Shown here: positions 1 through 8,910 of the stretch, one piece after another
How the letters are laid out: the number at the start of each line of letters is the position of its first letter
How positions within the stretch are numbered: the first letter of the stretch is position 1
DNA from: Corallococcus macrosporus
GTDB taxonomy: Bacteria > Myxococcota > Myxococcia > Myxococcales > Myxococcaceae
Reading direction: 5' to 3'
Assembly: GCF_017302985.1 (NCBI RefSeq)
Contig: NZ_JAFIMU010000007.1
Coordinates: 1,240,001-1,304,000, forward strand
DNA: 64,000 nucleotides
The notes under the pieces: generated by a model
Told to the model about the DNA's origin: nothing
The model's database searches: none
Seen by the model: the letters and a program-made list of their open reading frames with translations, nothing else
Made by a program: the position numbers and the translations under genes

Positions 1-3000
1 GTCCGTCGTGCGGTTGCAGACGAGCTTGCCGTCGCAGTAATCCGGGTCGTTCGGGTTGTAGTACTCCGTGTCCGACGAGCAGGGCGGCGGGTTGCCGTCC
101 GCCTTGGCGGTGCGGTCGATCCAGTAGCGGTAGGACACCGCCGCCTGCGTCACACCGGACTGCTTCGGACGGCACGCGCCGTAGAAGGACACGGTGCGGT
201 TGATGCCGTCCACGTCGAAGCCGTGGGTGCGGCTGCGCGGCAGGTCTCCGATGTTGGGGCACAGGCCGGCATCCGCCACCTCGGCCACCGCCACCTTCAT
301 GGAGGCGCCAATCGGCGGCTTGAGCGTCTTGTAGCCCACGGACGCGATGACGCTGTCCACGATGGCGTTGATGGTGTTGGTGATGGAGGTGTTGTCCCGG
401 ATGCTGCCGGACACGCCGCTCGTGGCCTGGATGACGTCCAGGTGACGCGGGTTCGTGTTGTCCTCATCCTTGTTGCAGCGGGCGCCATCCGGAGGGCAGA
501 TGATGCCGTGCAGCTGGATGGGAGCGTTGACCGGGTTCTTCGTCGAGCCCGCCACGCTGCCCGTGTTGAGGAAGTACGCCGTGTAGTCCGCCACGCTGCT
601 GCCGGACTGGTCACGCGTGTCCGTGAGGACGACGACCACCACCTTCGCGCCCGGACGGATGCGCGTCGCGGCGGTGCCGCCCGCCGCGGTCAGGTCGTTG
701 ATGGCCTTGCGCGCCGCCTCCAGCGAGCGCTCCGCGCCGTCACCGCCCAGGCCCACCCAGCACTCCTTGTCGCTGGCGCAGGTGGTGTTGGGCAGCGCCG
801 TGCCGTTCACCGCGCACATCTTGGACGTCGTGTTGCACACCGCGTTCTGGGTCAGCCACGACTTGAACTGGTCGATGTTCTGCGTGAAGGCGCGGAGCAC
901 GCCGTTGTTGGGGCCGCTGCCCGTGTACGCGGTGGTGACCATGCCCAGGCGCCAGTCCAGCGTGGCGTTGGCCAGCTTGTTGGCCACCGCCGTCGCCGCG
1001 CCGGCGAGGAAGGTCTGCGACGAGGCCATGGAGCCGGAGTCGTCCACCACGAAGAGGAAGTCCACCACCGCGGTGTTGCCGGTGAAGACCTCGCACTGCA
1101 CCGCGTCCGCGTCGCCGAACTGCGCCAGCGCGGAGCCGCCCGCCGTGTCCGCCATCGTGAAGAGGCTGCCCGCCTCGTTGTAGCGGGCCGCCGGGGTGAT
1201 GGCGAGCACCGCCACCACGCTCCCGTTGGAGCGGTGCACGTACTGCGCTTGAATCTTGAACGGGCCGGTGACGTTCGCGTTGCCGGTGAACGCGCCCGCG
1301 CTGGCCGGGGCCAGCTGCCGCGCCAGCGAGTTGGTGAACGCCTTCAGGTCCGTCGTGCCGGTGACGCCGTAGCGGGCGACCGCCGCGGGGAAGCCGTCCC
1401 ACGTGGTGAAGGTCTGCGTGAACTCCACGTCCGCCGCCGACAGCAGCGCCGCGCCGGTGCGGATGCCCGCCTCGTCACCCGCGGGCGTGGTGGAGGCGCC
1501 CACCTGGCCGCGCTTGTACGCGATGAACGTCACCTGCTTCGTGTCGTCCCAGCCCATCACGCCCACGGTCTGGCCGTTGGCCGTGAGGTTGACCAGGTTG
1601 GCGCTCTTGAAGGTGTTGGGCAGCGCGAGCCGCATGTCCGCGCCGCTGTCCTCCTTGAACGTCACCGTGCGCAGGTTCTGCGCGCTGCACGCCTTGCCGG
1701 CGGGCGTGGTGGCCGCGCCGTCCTTGGGGTCCAGCGGGTTGAGCTCGCCCGGATCCACGCGGCCGTTCTGGTTGGAGTCCTCCGCGCCGTCGGGGATGCC
1801 GTCGCCGTCGGAGTCCGCCTTGTTGGGGTCCGTCTTCGTCGCGGGGTCCGCGTCGCCCGAGTAGCCGCAGTTGTTGCGCGGCGCCGCGGCCGTGGTCACG
1901 CCACGCTCCACGCCGTCGAGCAGACCGTCGCCGTCGCTGTCCGGGTTGGTGGGGTCCGACTCACCAGGGTCCACCTGGCCGTTGGAGTTCGGGTCCTCGC
2001 CGAGGAAGCCGTCGCGGCCGGCGCCGTCCTGGAGACCGTCACAGTCGGTGTCCGTCAGGCGCGGGTCCGTCTCACCGGGCTCCACGCGGCCGTTCTTGTT
2101 CGTGTCCTCCACGCCGTCCGCCACGCCGTCGCCGTCCGTGTCGGCCTTGTTCTTGTTGGTGCCGGTGGCGTCCTCCACCGAGTCCGGGATGCCGTCGAAG
2201 TCCGCGTCGGGCACCGCCGCGGCGCAGTCCGCCACGCGCGGGTTCGTCTCACCCGGATCGAACTGGCCGTTCTTGTTCACGTCCTCGGCGCCGTCCGAGC
2301 AGGTGTCGCCGTCGGTGTCGGGCTTGAGCGGGTCCGTGCTGGTCCGCTTCTCCAGGCCGTCCGGCAGGCCGTCGCCGTCGGAGTCGCGCAGGCGCGGGTC
2401 CGTCTCGCCGGGGCTCACCGAGCCGTTCTTGTTCGCGTCCTCTACGCCGTCCGCCAGGCCGTCACCGTCGGAGTCCGCGGTGTTGGGGTCGGTCTCCGTG
2501 AGGTCGCGCTTGCCGTTGCGGTTGGCGTCCTCCAGGCCGTCCGGCAGCCCGTCCTCGTCCGTGTCCGCCTTCACCGGCGAGGTGCGCGAGGCGGGGTCCT
2601 GATCCGGGTAGAACGAACACGCCGGATTCACACTCGTGGTGCGGCCTACTTCCACACCGTCGCGGATGCCGTCGCCGTCCGTGTCGCGCAGGCCGGGGTT
2701 CGTCTTCAGGCCGCCGGTGTAGACGGTCGCGAACTCCTCCTCGTCCGACAGGCCGTCGCAGTCCGAGTCCTTCGTCTTGTTGGTCGGATCATAAGGGTCG
2801 GTGGTGACTTCTCCAGGGTCGGGATCAGGGTCGACGATGACGCCCGCGTCCTCGACGTAGCCTGCGTCGAAGCCCGCGTCGATGACGCCCGCGTCGCCGT
2901 TGCCGCCGGGGCCCGCGTCGTTGGTGGGGTTGGGGTCGCCAGGACCAGGGTCCGGGTCGGTGCCGCCGCAGCCCGCCATGAGCGTGGCGGCCAGCAGCGT

Positions 3001-3030
3001 GCCGGAGAAGAGTCGAATCCAATTGCGCAT
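1..3030 (-). CDS. cglD: VWA/thrombospondin type 3 repeat lipoprotein, CglD-like (3' end outside window)
   Basis: The frame is open from ATG at 3030 to base 1, giving 1010 codons without a stop, so the C-terminus lies outside the window. A type II signal peptide ends in a MAGC lipobox (Cys21). An Asp/Pro/Gly-rich linker follows, then about eight calcium-binding thrombospondin type 3 repeats (DSDGDGLPDG-type, with NKNGxxxPGETDP) at about residues 85-430. A von Willebrand A domain at about 655-870 carries a MIDAS start, DDSGS at residues 663-667. Known: Myxococcus CglD is a large VWA/TSP3 outer-membrane lipoprotein needed for gliding motility and transferable between cells by stimulation. The architecture and size fit, but myxobacteria have several VWA/TSP3 lipoproteins, so the symbol is moderately sure. 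It may bind a surface or partner through Ca2+/Mg2+. It is divergent from the PilZ gene. Confidence 0.85.
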   Translation of the reverse strand, partial: MRNWIRLFSGTLLAATLMAGCGGTDPDPGPGDPNPTNDAGPGGNGDAGVIDAGFDAGYVEDAGVIVDPDPDPGEVTTDPYDPTNKTKDSDCDGLSDEEEFATVYTGGLKTNPGLRDTDGDGIRDGVEVGRTTSVNPACSFYPDQDPASRTSPVKADTDEDGLPDGLEDANRNGKRDLTETDPNTADSDGDGLADGVEDANKNGSVSPGETDPRLRDSDGDGLPDGLEKRTSTDPLKPDTDGDTCSDGAEDVNKNGQFDPGETNPRVADCAAAVPDADFDGIPDSVEDATGTNKNKADTDGDGVADGVEDTNKNGRVEPGETDPRLTDTDCDGLQDGAGRDGFLGEDPNSNGQVDPGESDPTNPDSDGDGLLDGVERGVTTAAAPRNNCGYSGDADPATKTDPNKADSDGDGIPDGAEDSNQNGRVDPGELNPLDPKDGAATTPAGKACSAQNLRTVTFKEDSGADMRLALPNTFKSANLVNLTANGQTVGVMGWDDTKQVTFIAYKRGQVGASTTPAGDEAGIRTGAALLSAADVEFTQTFTTWDGFPAAVARYGVTGTTDLKAFTNSLARQLAPASAGAFTGNANVTGPFKIQAQYVHRSNGSVVAVLAITPAARYNEAGSLFTMADTAGGSALAQFGDADAVQCEVFTGNTAVVDFLFVVDDSGSMASSQTFLAGAATAVANKLANATLDWRLGMVTTAYTGSGPNNGVLRAFTQNIDQFKSWLTQNAVCNTTSKMCAVNGTALPNTTCASDKECWVGLGGDGAERSLEAARKAINDLTAAGGTAATRIRPGAKVVVVVLTDTRDQSGSSVADYTAYFLNTGSVAGSTKNPVNAPIQLHGIICPPDGARCNKDEDNTNPRHLDVIQATSGVSGSIRDNTSITNTINAIVDSVIASVGYKTLKPPIGASMKVAVAEVADAGLCPNIGDLPRSRTHGFDVDGINRTVSFYGACRPKQSGVTQAAVSYRYWIDRTAKADGNPPPCSSDTEYYNPNDPDYCDGKLVCNRTTD

Positions 3031-3225
3031 ACGGGTCTGCACTCCGGAAAGGGGGGTTACGGAGAACACCCGACAGCATAGAGGGACGCGCGTCCGATGC
3101 CGATGTAGGTACGCCCTCAGGCCGAGGGTGAATCGCGATTCGTAAACTTCGCGTCCAACGCTGTCGCCTGTTTCCGACTGCACTGTCTTTACGGGGGCCA
3201 GGAGGGCTCGGTTATCGTCCGCCCC

Positions 3226-4068
3226 GTGCCTGTCTTCGGTCTTGCGGCGGTATGGGGGGAAGCGGCTTCGCCTGAGAAGGCGGCAGCCGTGGTGGAGGGC
3301 CTGGGCGCGCTGTTGCCGTCCGCGCAGTCCATGCAACTGGTGGTGGCGTTTCGCGACGAGGCCGGCGCGCTCGAGGTGAAGGTGGAGGTGCCCGGCTATC
3401 CGCGCGCGGCGGTGGAGCGGCTGGGTGACGAGGTTCGCAAGAGCGGCGGCACGTTCGTGGAGCTGTGGCGGTTGCCCAAGGCGGAGCGGGACGCGCTGCG
3501 CTCGCGCACGCTGGCGGGCGGCACGCCGTTCTCCGGCACCGAGCGCACGCAGGCCGCGCAGGAGCTGCGCCAGCACCTGGAGGCGCTGTCCACGCGAGGT
3601 CCCCTGCCCGCCGCTTCCGCGCCCGCGCCCCAGGCCGCGCCGCCCGCCGAAGCGCCGGCCGCCCCCACCGCGAGCGGAGGCGAGTCGTACCGCGCGCCGG
3701 AGACGGACGCGCCCGCGGATCCGTCGCCGGCCACTGCCGCCGAGGAACCGCAGCGCCGGGCCCGCCGCTTCGCCGTGAAGCTGGAGATGGAGTTCCGCAC
3801 GGAGCTGGACTTCGTGCGGGAGCACGCGCTGAACATCAGCAACGGCGGCCTCTTCGTGCGCACCGCGCACCGCCCGCCGCAGGACAGCGTCGTCACGGTG
3901 GACGTGAAGCTGCCCAACGGCCAGCGGCTGCAGGGCGAGGCGCTGGTGGTGCACGTGGTGGACGCGCCGTACACGGGAGGCGTGGGGCTGGCCTTCCTGA
4001 GCGACGACGCCACCTTCGCGGCGACGCTGGACGAGTACCTGGCGAGCCTGGTGGGGGAGAAGGCGTGA
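3226..4068 (+). CDS. PilZ domain protein
   Basis: 280 aa from a GTG start. Residues 1-115 are an alpha/beta region of unknown function, followed by a Pro/Ala-rich linker (about 120-175). A C-terminal PilZ domain (about 180-275) begins with an RRARRF segment and has LNISNGGLF, the (D/N)xSxxG motif of c-di-GMP-binding PilZ domains, so ligand binding is plausible. Known: PilZ proteins link c-di-GMP to motility and exopolysaccharide output. The last codons overlap the start of the kinase gene in GTGA, so the two are probably translationally coupled. The nearest purine-rich stretch (3201-3205) is rather far from the GTG, so the exact start is uncertain. Confidence 0.85.
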   Translation: MPVFGLAAVWGEAASPEKAAAVVEGLGALLPSAQSMQLVVAFRDEAGALEVKVEVPGYPRAAVERLGDEVRKSGGTFVELWRLPKAERDALRSRTLAGGTPFSGTERTQAAQELRQHLEALSTRGPLPAASAPAPQAAPPAEAPAAPTASGGESYRAPETDAPADPSPATAAEEPQRRARRFAVKLEMEFRTELDFVREHALNISNGGLFVRTAHRPPQDSVVTVDVKLPNGQRLQGEALVVHVVDAPYTGGVGLAFLSDDATFAATLDEYLASLVGEKA

Positions 4069-5012
4069 CGCTGGAGGAAGGCCAGACGCCGGAGTGGCCG
4101 CGCGACCTGGGACGCTTCCAGTTGCTGTCGCGGCTGGGGCGCGGCGGCAACGCGGAGGTGTTCCGCGCGCGGATGCTCCAGGGGCCGCTGGCGGGCGAGG
4201 AGGTGGCCCTCAAGCGCGTGCGGCCGGAGCGCCTGCGGGACGCGGAGGCGCGCGAGCAGCTCTTGCACGAAGCGGAGCTGGCGCGGTGCCTGGTGCATCC
4301 GCACATCGTGGGCTTCCGGGAGTACGGCGAGCTGGCGGACGGGCCCTACCTGGCGCTGGAGCTGGTGGACGGCACGGACCTGGGGCGGGTGCTGGCGCAG
4401 TGCCGGCGGCGGCGCATCGAGCTGCCCATCGACATCTCCGTGATGATGGTGCGCCACGTGCTGGAGGCGCTGGCGCACGCGCACAAGGCCACCAACTCCA
4501 AGGGCCTGCCGCTGGCGGTGGTGCACTGCGACGTGTCCCCCCACAACGTGCTGCTGTCGCGCGGCGGCGAGGTGAAGCTGGCGGACTTCGGCGTGGCCCG
4601 CTCGCGCGCGGGGATGGCGTTGGATTTGCGCCGCGTGGGCAAGCAGAACTACCGCTCGCCGGAGCTGCTGGCGGGCGAGGTCTCCGTGGCGGTGGACCTG
4701 TGGGCGGCGGCGGTGCTGCTGTATGAGCTGCTGTCGCTGGAGTCGCCCTATCCGGATGGCACGGCCGAGGAGGTGGAGGCCTCCATCCGGGGCCTGCGGG
4801 TGACGCCCGTGCGCATGGTGGCGCCGGAGGTGTCGGATCCGCTGGCGCTGGTGCTGGACCGGGCGCTCGCGCCGCACCCGTCGCAGCGCTTCTCCTCGGC
4901 GGAGCAGTTCGCGCGGGCGCTGGCGGCGCTGAGCGACGACCGCGTGGCGACGCCGCTGGCGGTGGCCGCGGTGGTGCGCGGCCTGATGGGCGCGGAGCCG
5001 GTGACGGGCTGA
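4065..5012 (+). CDS. Ser/Thr protein kinase
   Basis: 315 aa from GTG at 4065, overlapping the PilZ stop and preceded by GGGGAGAAGG. It is essentially a bare protein kinase domain: glycine loop LGRGGNAEV, lysine VALKRV, catalytic loop HCDVSPHNVLL (HCD in place of HRD, common in myxobacterial kinases), metal-binding ADFG and an APE-like SPELL. No transmembrane or sensor domain is visible, so it should be cytoplasmic. The overlap with the PilZ gene suggests the kinase acts with, on or downstream of that c-di-GMP effector. Its stop lies only four bases from the stop of the convergent sbcC gene. Confidence 0.93.
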   Translation: MTLEEGQTPEWPRDLGRFQLLSRLGRGGNAEVFRARMLQGPLAGEEVALKRVRPERLRDAEAREQLLHEAELARCLVHPHIVGFREYGELADGPYLALELVDGTDLGRVLAQCRRRRIELPIDISVMMVRHVLEALAHAHKATNSKGLPLAVVHCDVSPHNVLLSRGGEVKLADFGVARSRAGMALDLRRVGKQNYRSPELLAGEVSVAVDLWAAAVLLYELLSLESPYPDGTAEEVEASIRGLRVTPVRMVAPEVSDPLALVLDRALAPHPSQRFSSAEQFARALAALSDDRVATPLAVAAVVRGLMGAEPVTG

Positions 5013-5016
5013 GGCG

Positions 5017-8000
5017 TCAGGCCACCTGTTGATCCAAGGGCACGAGGATGCCCGCGTCCCCTTCGACGACGAGCCGGCTGCGGCCGCCGCCCTGCTTCAC
5101 CACGCGCACCTGCACGCCGATGCGCTCGGCCAGCCCGCTGACGTGGGAGATGATGCCCACCTGGCGGCCGGTGGCCTGGAGCGCGTCGAGCGTGGCCAGC
5201 GCCACCTCCAGCGTCTCCGGATCCAGCGTGCCGAAGCCCTCGTCGATGAAGAGGGTCTCCACCTGCGTCGTCTCCGACGACAGCGAGGCCAGGCCCAGCG
5301 CGAGCGCCAGGGACACGAGGAAGCTCTCGCCGCCGGAGAGGCTGGCCACGCTGCGCACCTCGTCGCCCATGTCGCCGTCCACCACCTGGAGGTCCAGGTC
5401 ATGGCCGGGCACGCGCTCCAGGCGGTAGCGGCGCGCCAGCTCGCGCAGGTGCGCGTTGGCGTGCAGGAGCAGCGCGTCCAGGGTGAGGCTCTGGGCGAAG
5501 ACCTTGAACTTCTTTCCGTCGTGCGAACCGATGAGGTCGCCCAGCGTCTTCCACACCTCCGCGTCGGCGCGGCGCTGCTCCAGGGCCCGGGCCTCCGCGC
5601 CATGGCGGGCGCGGGCGGCGTCGTCGGTGTCCAGCTTCGCGCGCAGCAGGCCTTCCGCGCGGCGGCGCACCTCCACGTCGGTGCGCAGGCGTTCGCACAG
5701 CTCCGCGACGTCCGCTTCCGCGAGCGTGGGGAGCCCGGAGGACTCATGGCGGACGCGGCGCTCGCGGCGCTCCACGAGGATGGCGCGGGCCTGGGCCACG
5801 GACTCGCGAAGGGCGTTGAGCGCGCGGGCCTCCGCGTCGCACCAGGCGGCGCCGCGAGACAGCAGGGCCTTGAGCTCTTCCAGGGTGGTGCCGTGGCCGG
5901 CGAGGCGTTCCGTGAGGACGGCCTGGGCGTTGTCGAGGGCACGGGCGGCCTCGGTGCGAAGGCGCACGGCGTCCTCGGCGCGGGCGGTGGCCACCTTCTC
6001 CGCCTGCTGGAGGGCCTCGGAGTCCTCGCGGGCGCGTTCATAGGCGGCCTGGGCGGCGTCGAGCCGGGCCTGGACCTCCGCGCGCACCTCCTGCGTGGAG
6101 CGGCCCTGGAGCAGCCGGGCGCGGGCCCGGGAGGCATCCTGGAAGGCCGCGTCCTTGAGGCCCGCGCGGTGGGCGGCGGTCTCGGCGTCCTCGTGACGGG
6201 CCTGGAGGCGGACCTCCTCACGGGCACGGCGGCCCTGCTCTTCCTCCAGGCGTTTGCGAGAAGCCTCCAGTTCCGTGAGCTTTTCGCGCCACTTCGTCAC
6301 GCGCTCCAGGCAGCGGCTCTGGAAGCGAGCGGGATCCTCGGCGAGCTTTTCCTTCCAGGGGGAGGCTTCGCTGGAGAAGGGAGGCGACACTTCGGTGAGG
6401 GCGCGCTCGCGGGCATCGCGAGCGGTGTCCCGGCGAAGGAGCGCATCCCGGTGGGACTGGGCCGCGCGGGCCAGGGCGTCCTCGGCCTTGCGAAGGGCAT
6501 CGGCCGCGCCTTCGCGCCGGGTGCGCCGGGTCTCCAGCAGCGCCCGGGCCTCACGAGCCGCGCTGGCCCGGGCCTCCGCGGAAGCCTCTTCCTCACGGAG
6601 CGTCGCGAGCCGGACGCGAACGTCCTCCTGAGCCGCACGGTTCCAGGCCTGAGCGGCGGCAGCCTCCGCGTCCTCGGGGGGCGCGGCATTGGCGGAGAAG
6701 TCCTGCACGGCCTCCGCGTTCGCGGCATCCGAGGCGGTGCGTGCCTTCTCGCCGCGCGAGGCCTTCTTCTCTCCGGCCGGGCTTGCCGCGTCCTCACCTG
6801 GGAGCACGGCACGGGTCCACCGTTCGCGGGCCGCGCGCCAGGATTCCCGGTGTGCCATGCGCTTGCGGGCCGCCGTGTCCCGCCGGCCTTCGGCCTGGGT
6901 CGCGGCGGTGTCCGCCGTGGCCTGCCGCACGCTTGCCGCGCTCTCCTGCTTCGCCGCGGCGTCGCGCGCCGACTCCAGCTCCTGCACCCGGGCCGCGGCC
7001 TCCGCGACCAGTCCCTCCAGCGCGGATCCCTCCCGGGCATATGGATGCTCGAGCGCTCCGCAGAGCGGACACGGCTCCCCTTCGTGCAGCGCGGCCCGGT
7101 GCGAGGCCAGCCCCTGCGTCGCCTCCGCTCGCGACTGCGCACGGCGTGCTTCGTGGAGCATCGCCTCCTGGGTCGCGCGCCGCGCCGCCGCGGCCTTCGC
7201 TTCCTCCGCCGCGCGCAGCGAAGCCTCGCGGTGCGCCTTCACCTCCGCCGCCGCGTCGCCCTCCGCCGTGCCCTCCGCCCGCGCACCTTCACCCGCGAGC
7301 GCCAGCGCTCCCAGCGCGTCCTGCCTCGCGAGCAGTGCCTCCCGCAGCACCCGCCTCGCCGCGCCTCCGTCCTCACCCAGCGCGGCTTCCGCGTGCGTCG
7401 CCAGGGCCTGCGCCTGCGCCTCGGACTCGGCCGCGTCCTGGTGCTCCTCACGGCGCGCCTGGGCTTCGCTGCCCAGCCGGTCCGCGTCCTTCCCCAGCCG
7501 GTCCACGTCCGCGCCCGCCGCCTGCTCCTCCTTCAGCGCCGCCGCGAACCGCTCCAGCTCGCGCTGCCAGCGGGGCCACTCCGTCGCCAGGGACTCCCAG
7601 CTCGCATGGGACGCACGCCAGGCCTCGGCCGCGTCCACCACCGCCTGGGCCTTCACCTCCGCCGCCTGCACCAGCGCCAGCGCGTCGCGCGCCGAGTCCT
7701 CCTGGCCCTTCGCCTGCTTCGCCAGCTCCGCGGCCTCACGCGCCTCGCGCTCCGCCTCCGCGCGGCGCGTGTCCAGCGTCGCGGCCTCCTCCAGCGCCGG
7801 ACGCACCGATGCCTCCGCGTCCTGCGCCGCCGCCCTCGCGGCCTCCGCCTGCAACCGCACCTGCCGCTGCGCCGCCGCCGCCGCCAGCGCACCTTCCGCC
7901 TGCGAGGCCCGCTCCAGTTGCTCGGCCTCCGCCCTCACGCAGCCCTGCTCCGCGGCCTCCACCGCGGACACCACCGCGCGGAAGCCCTCCGCCGCGCGCA

Positions 8001-8910
8001 CCGACTCCAGCAGCGCTTCACGGGGCGCCGCCGCCTCCCGCTCCGCCTCCGCCCGCGTCACCGCGCTTCCGGCCTGCTGCTCCAGCGCCACGAACTCCGC
8101 GAGCTGCGCGTACCAGGACCGGGCCGCCTCCGCCTCGCGCAGCCGCGCCTCCTCGCGGATCCGCGCCGCCTCCTCCTCGCCCAGCTGGGCCCTCGCGCCC
8201 TCGCGGTCCGCGTCCGACATCAGCGCGATGGCCGCGAGCCCCTGCGACAGCCGCTTCAGTTCCTCCTGCTCCTTCGCGTTCTTCTCATGCGCGGCGATGG
8301 ACAGCCGGCTGTACACCTCCGTGCCCGTCATCCGCTCCAGCAGCTCCGCGCGCTCGTTCGCGTCCGCGCGCAGGAACGCCGCGAACTCGCCCTGCGCCAG
8401 CAGCGCCGAGCGCCGGAACTGGTCGAACGACAGCCCCAGCCGCTCCTGGATCGCCTGGAGCACCTCGCCCTTGGTGCGGCCAAACACCTGCCCGGAGACC
8501 ACGTCCGTCAGGCTCAGCTCCTGCGGCCGGAAGCGCCCCTCCGCGCGCTCGCGCGCCCGCCACACGTTCCACCGCGCCCGGTAGCGCCGCCCGTCCTTGC
8601 CCAGGAAGTCCACCTCCGCGTGGCCCTTGCCCGCCCCGCGCCGCAGCATGCCGCGCACGTCGTAGGCCGACAGCCGCGCCTCCTCGTCCTCGTCCGCACG
8701 GCCCACCAGCACCTTGCTGGGCCCGCCCAGCCGGGGCGTGCGGTCGAACAGCGCCAGGCACAGCGCATCCAGCAGCGTGCTCTTCCCCGCCCCCGTCGCG
8801 CCGGAGATGGCGAACAGCCCCAGCCGGTCCAGCGGCGCCCGGTCCAGCTCCAGCGCGAAGTCCCCCGCGAAGCTCGTGAGGTTGCTGCCGCGAATCGCGA
8901 GAATCTTCAC
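5017..8910 (-). CDS. sbcC: Exonuclease subunit SbcC (SMC-like ATPase)
   Basis: 1297 aa from GTG at 8910, which overlaps the sbcD stop (GTGA). The N-terminus carries Walker A GATGAGKST. Two very long Ala/Glu/Arg-rich coiled-coil arms flank a zinc hook CPLC (Cys614, Cys617) near the middle. The C-terminus has the ABC signature SLSGGESF and a Walker B ending in LFIDEGFGTLD. Known: SbcC dimerises at the zinc hook and with SbcD forms the Mre11-Rad50-like complex that cleaves hairpins and processes DNA ends. It is larger than E. coli SbcC (about 1050 aa) because of longer coiled coils. The gene is the second in a two-gene operon. Confidence 0.97.
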   Translation of the reverse strand: MKILAIRGSNLTSFAGDFALELDRAPLDRLGLFAISGATGAGKSTLLDALCLALFDRTPRLGGPSKVLVGRADEDEEARLSAYDVRGMLRRGAGKGHAEVDFLGKDGRRYRARWNVWRARERAEGRFRPQELSLTDVVSGQVFGRTKGEVLQAIQERLGLSFDQFRRSALLAQGEFAAFLRADANERAELLERMTGTEVYSRLSIAAHEKNAKEQEELKRLSQGLAAIALMSDADREGARAQLGEEEAARIREEARLREAEAARSWYAQLAEFVALEQQAGSAVTRAEAEREAAAPREALLESVRAAEGFRAVVSAVEAAEQGCVRAEAEQLERASQAEGALAAAAAQRQVRLQAEAARAAAQDAEASVRPALEEAATLDTRRAEAEREAREAAELAKQAKGQEDSARDALALVQAAEVKAQAVVDAAEAWRASHASWESLATEWPRWQRELERFAAALKEEQAAGADVDRLGKDADRLGSEAQARREEHQDAAESEAQAQALATHAEAALGEDGGAARRVLREALLARQDALGALALAGEGARAEGTAEGDAAAEVKAHREASLRAAEEAKAAAARRATQEAMLHEARRAQSRAEATQGLASHRAALHEGEPCPLCGALEHPYAREGSALEGLVAEAAARVQELESARDAAAKQESAASVRQATADTAATQAEGRRDTAARKRMAHRESWRAARERWTRAVLPGEDAASPAGEKKASRGEKARTASDAANAEAVQDFSANAAPPEDAEAAAAQAWNRAAQEDVRVRLATLREEEASAEARASAAREARALLETRRTRREGAADALRKAEDALARAAQSHRDALLRRDTARDARERALTEVSPPFSSEASPWKEKLAEDPARFQSRCLERVTKWREKLTELEASRKRLEEEQGRRAREEVRLQARHEDAETAAHRAGLKDAAFQDASRARARLLQGRSTQEVRAEVQARLDAAQAAYERAREDSEALQQAEKVATARAEDAVRLRTEAARALDNAQAVLTERLAGHGTTLEELKALLSRGAAWCDAEARALNALRESVAQARAILVERRERRVRHESSGLPTLAEADVAELCERLRTDVEVRRRAEGLLRAKLDTDDAARARHGAEARALEQRRADAEVWKTLGDLIGSHDGKKFKVFAQSLTLDALLLHANAHLRELARRYRLERVPGHDLDLQVVDGDMGDEVRSVASLSGGESFLVSLALALGLASLSSETTQVETLFIDEGFGTLDPETLEVALATLDALQATGRQVGIISHVSGLAERIGVQVRVVKQGGGRSRLVVEGDAGILVPLDQQVA

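Noticed and set aside
1740..2800. Regular DNA repeats that could be mistaken for a CRISPR array
   Set aside because: The period follows codons of the calcium-binding TSP3 repeats; there are no uniform repeats with unique spacers and no cas genes.
223..3081. A 952-aa open frame opposite the VWA/TSP3 gene
   Set aside because: Its translation is Val/Arg/Gly-rich with no domain, and the minus strand carries a lipobox, calcium repeats and a MIDAS; it is a GC-bias shadow.
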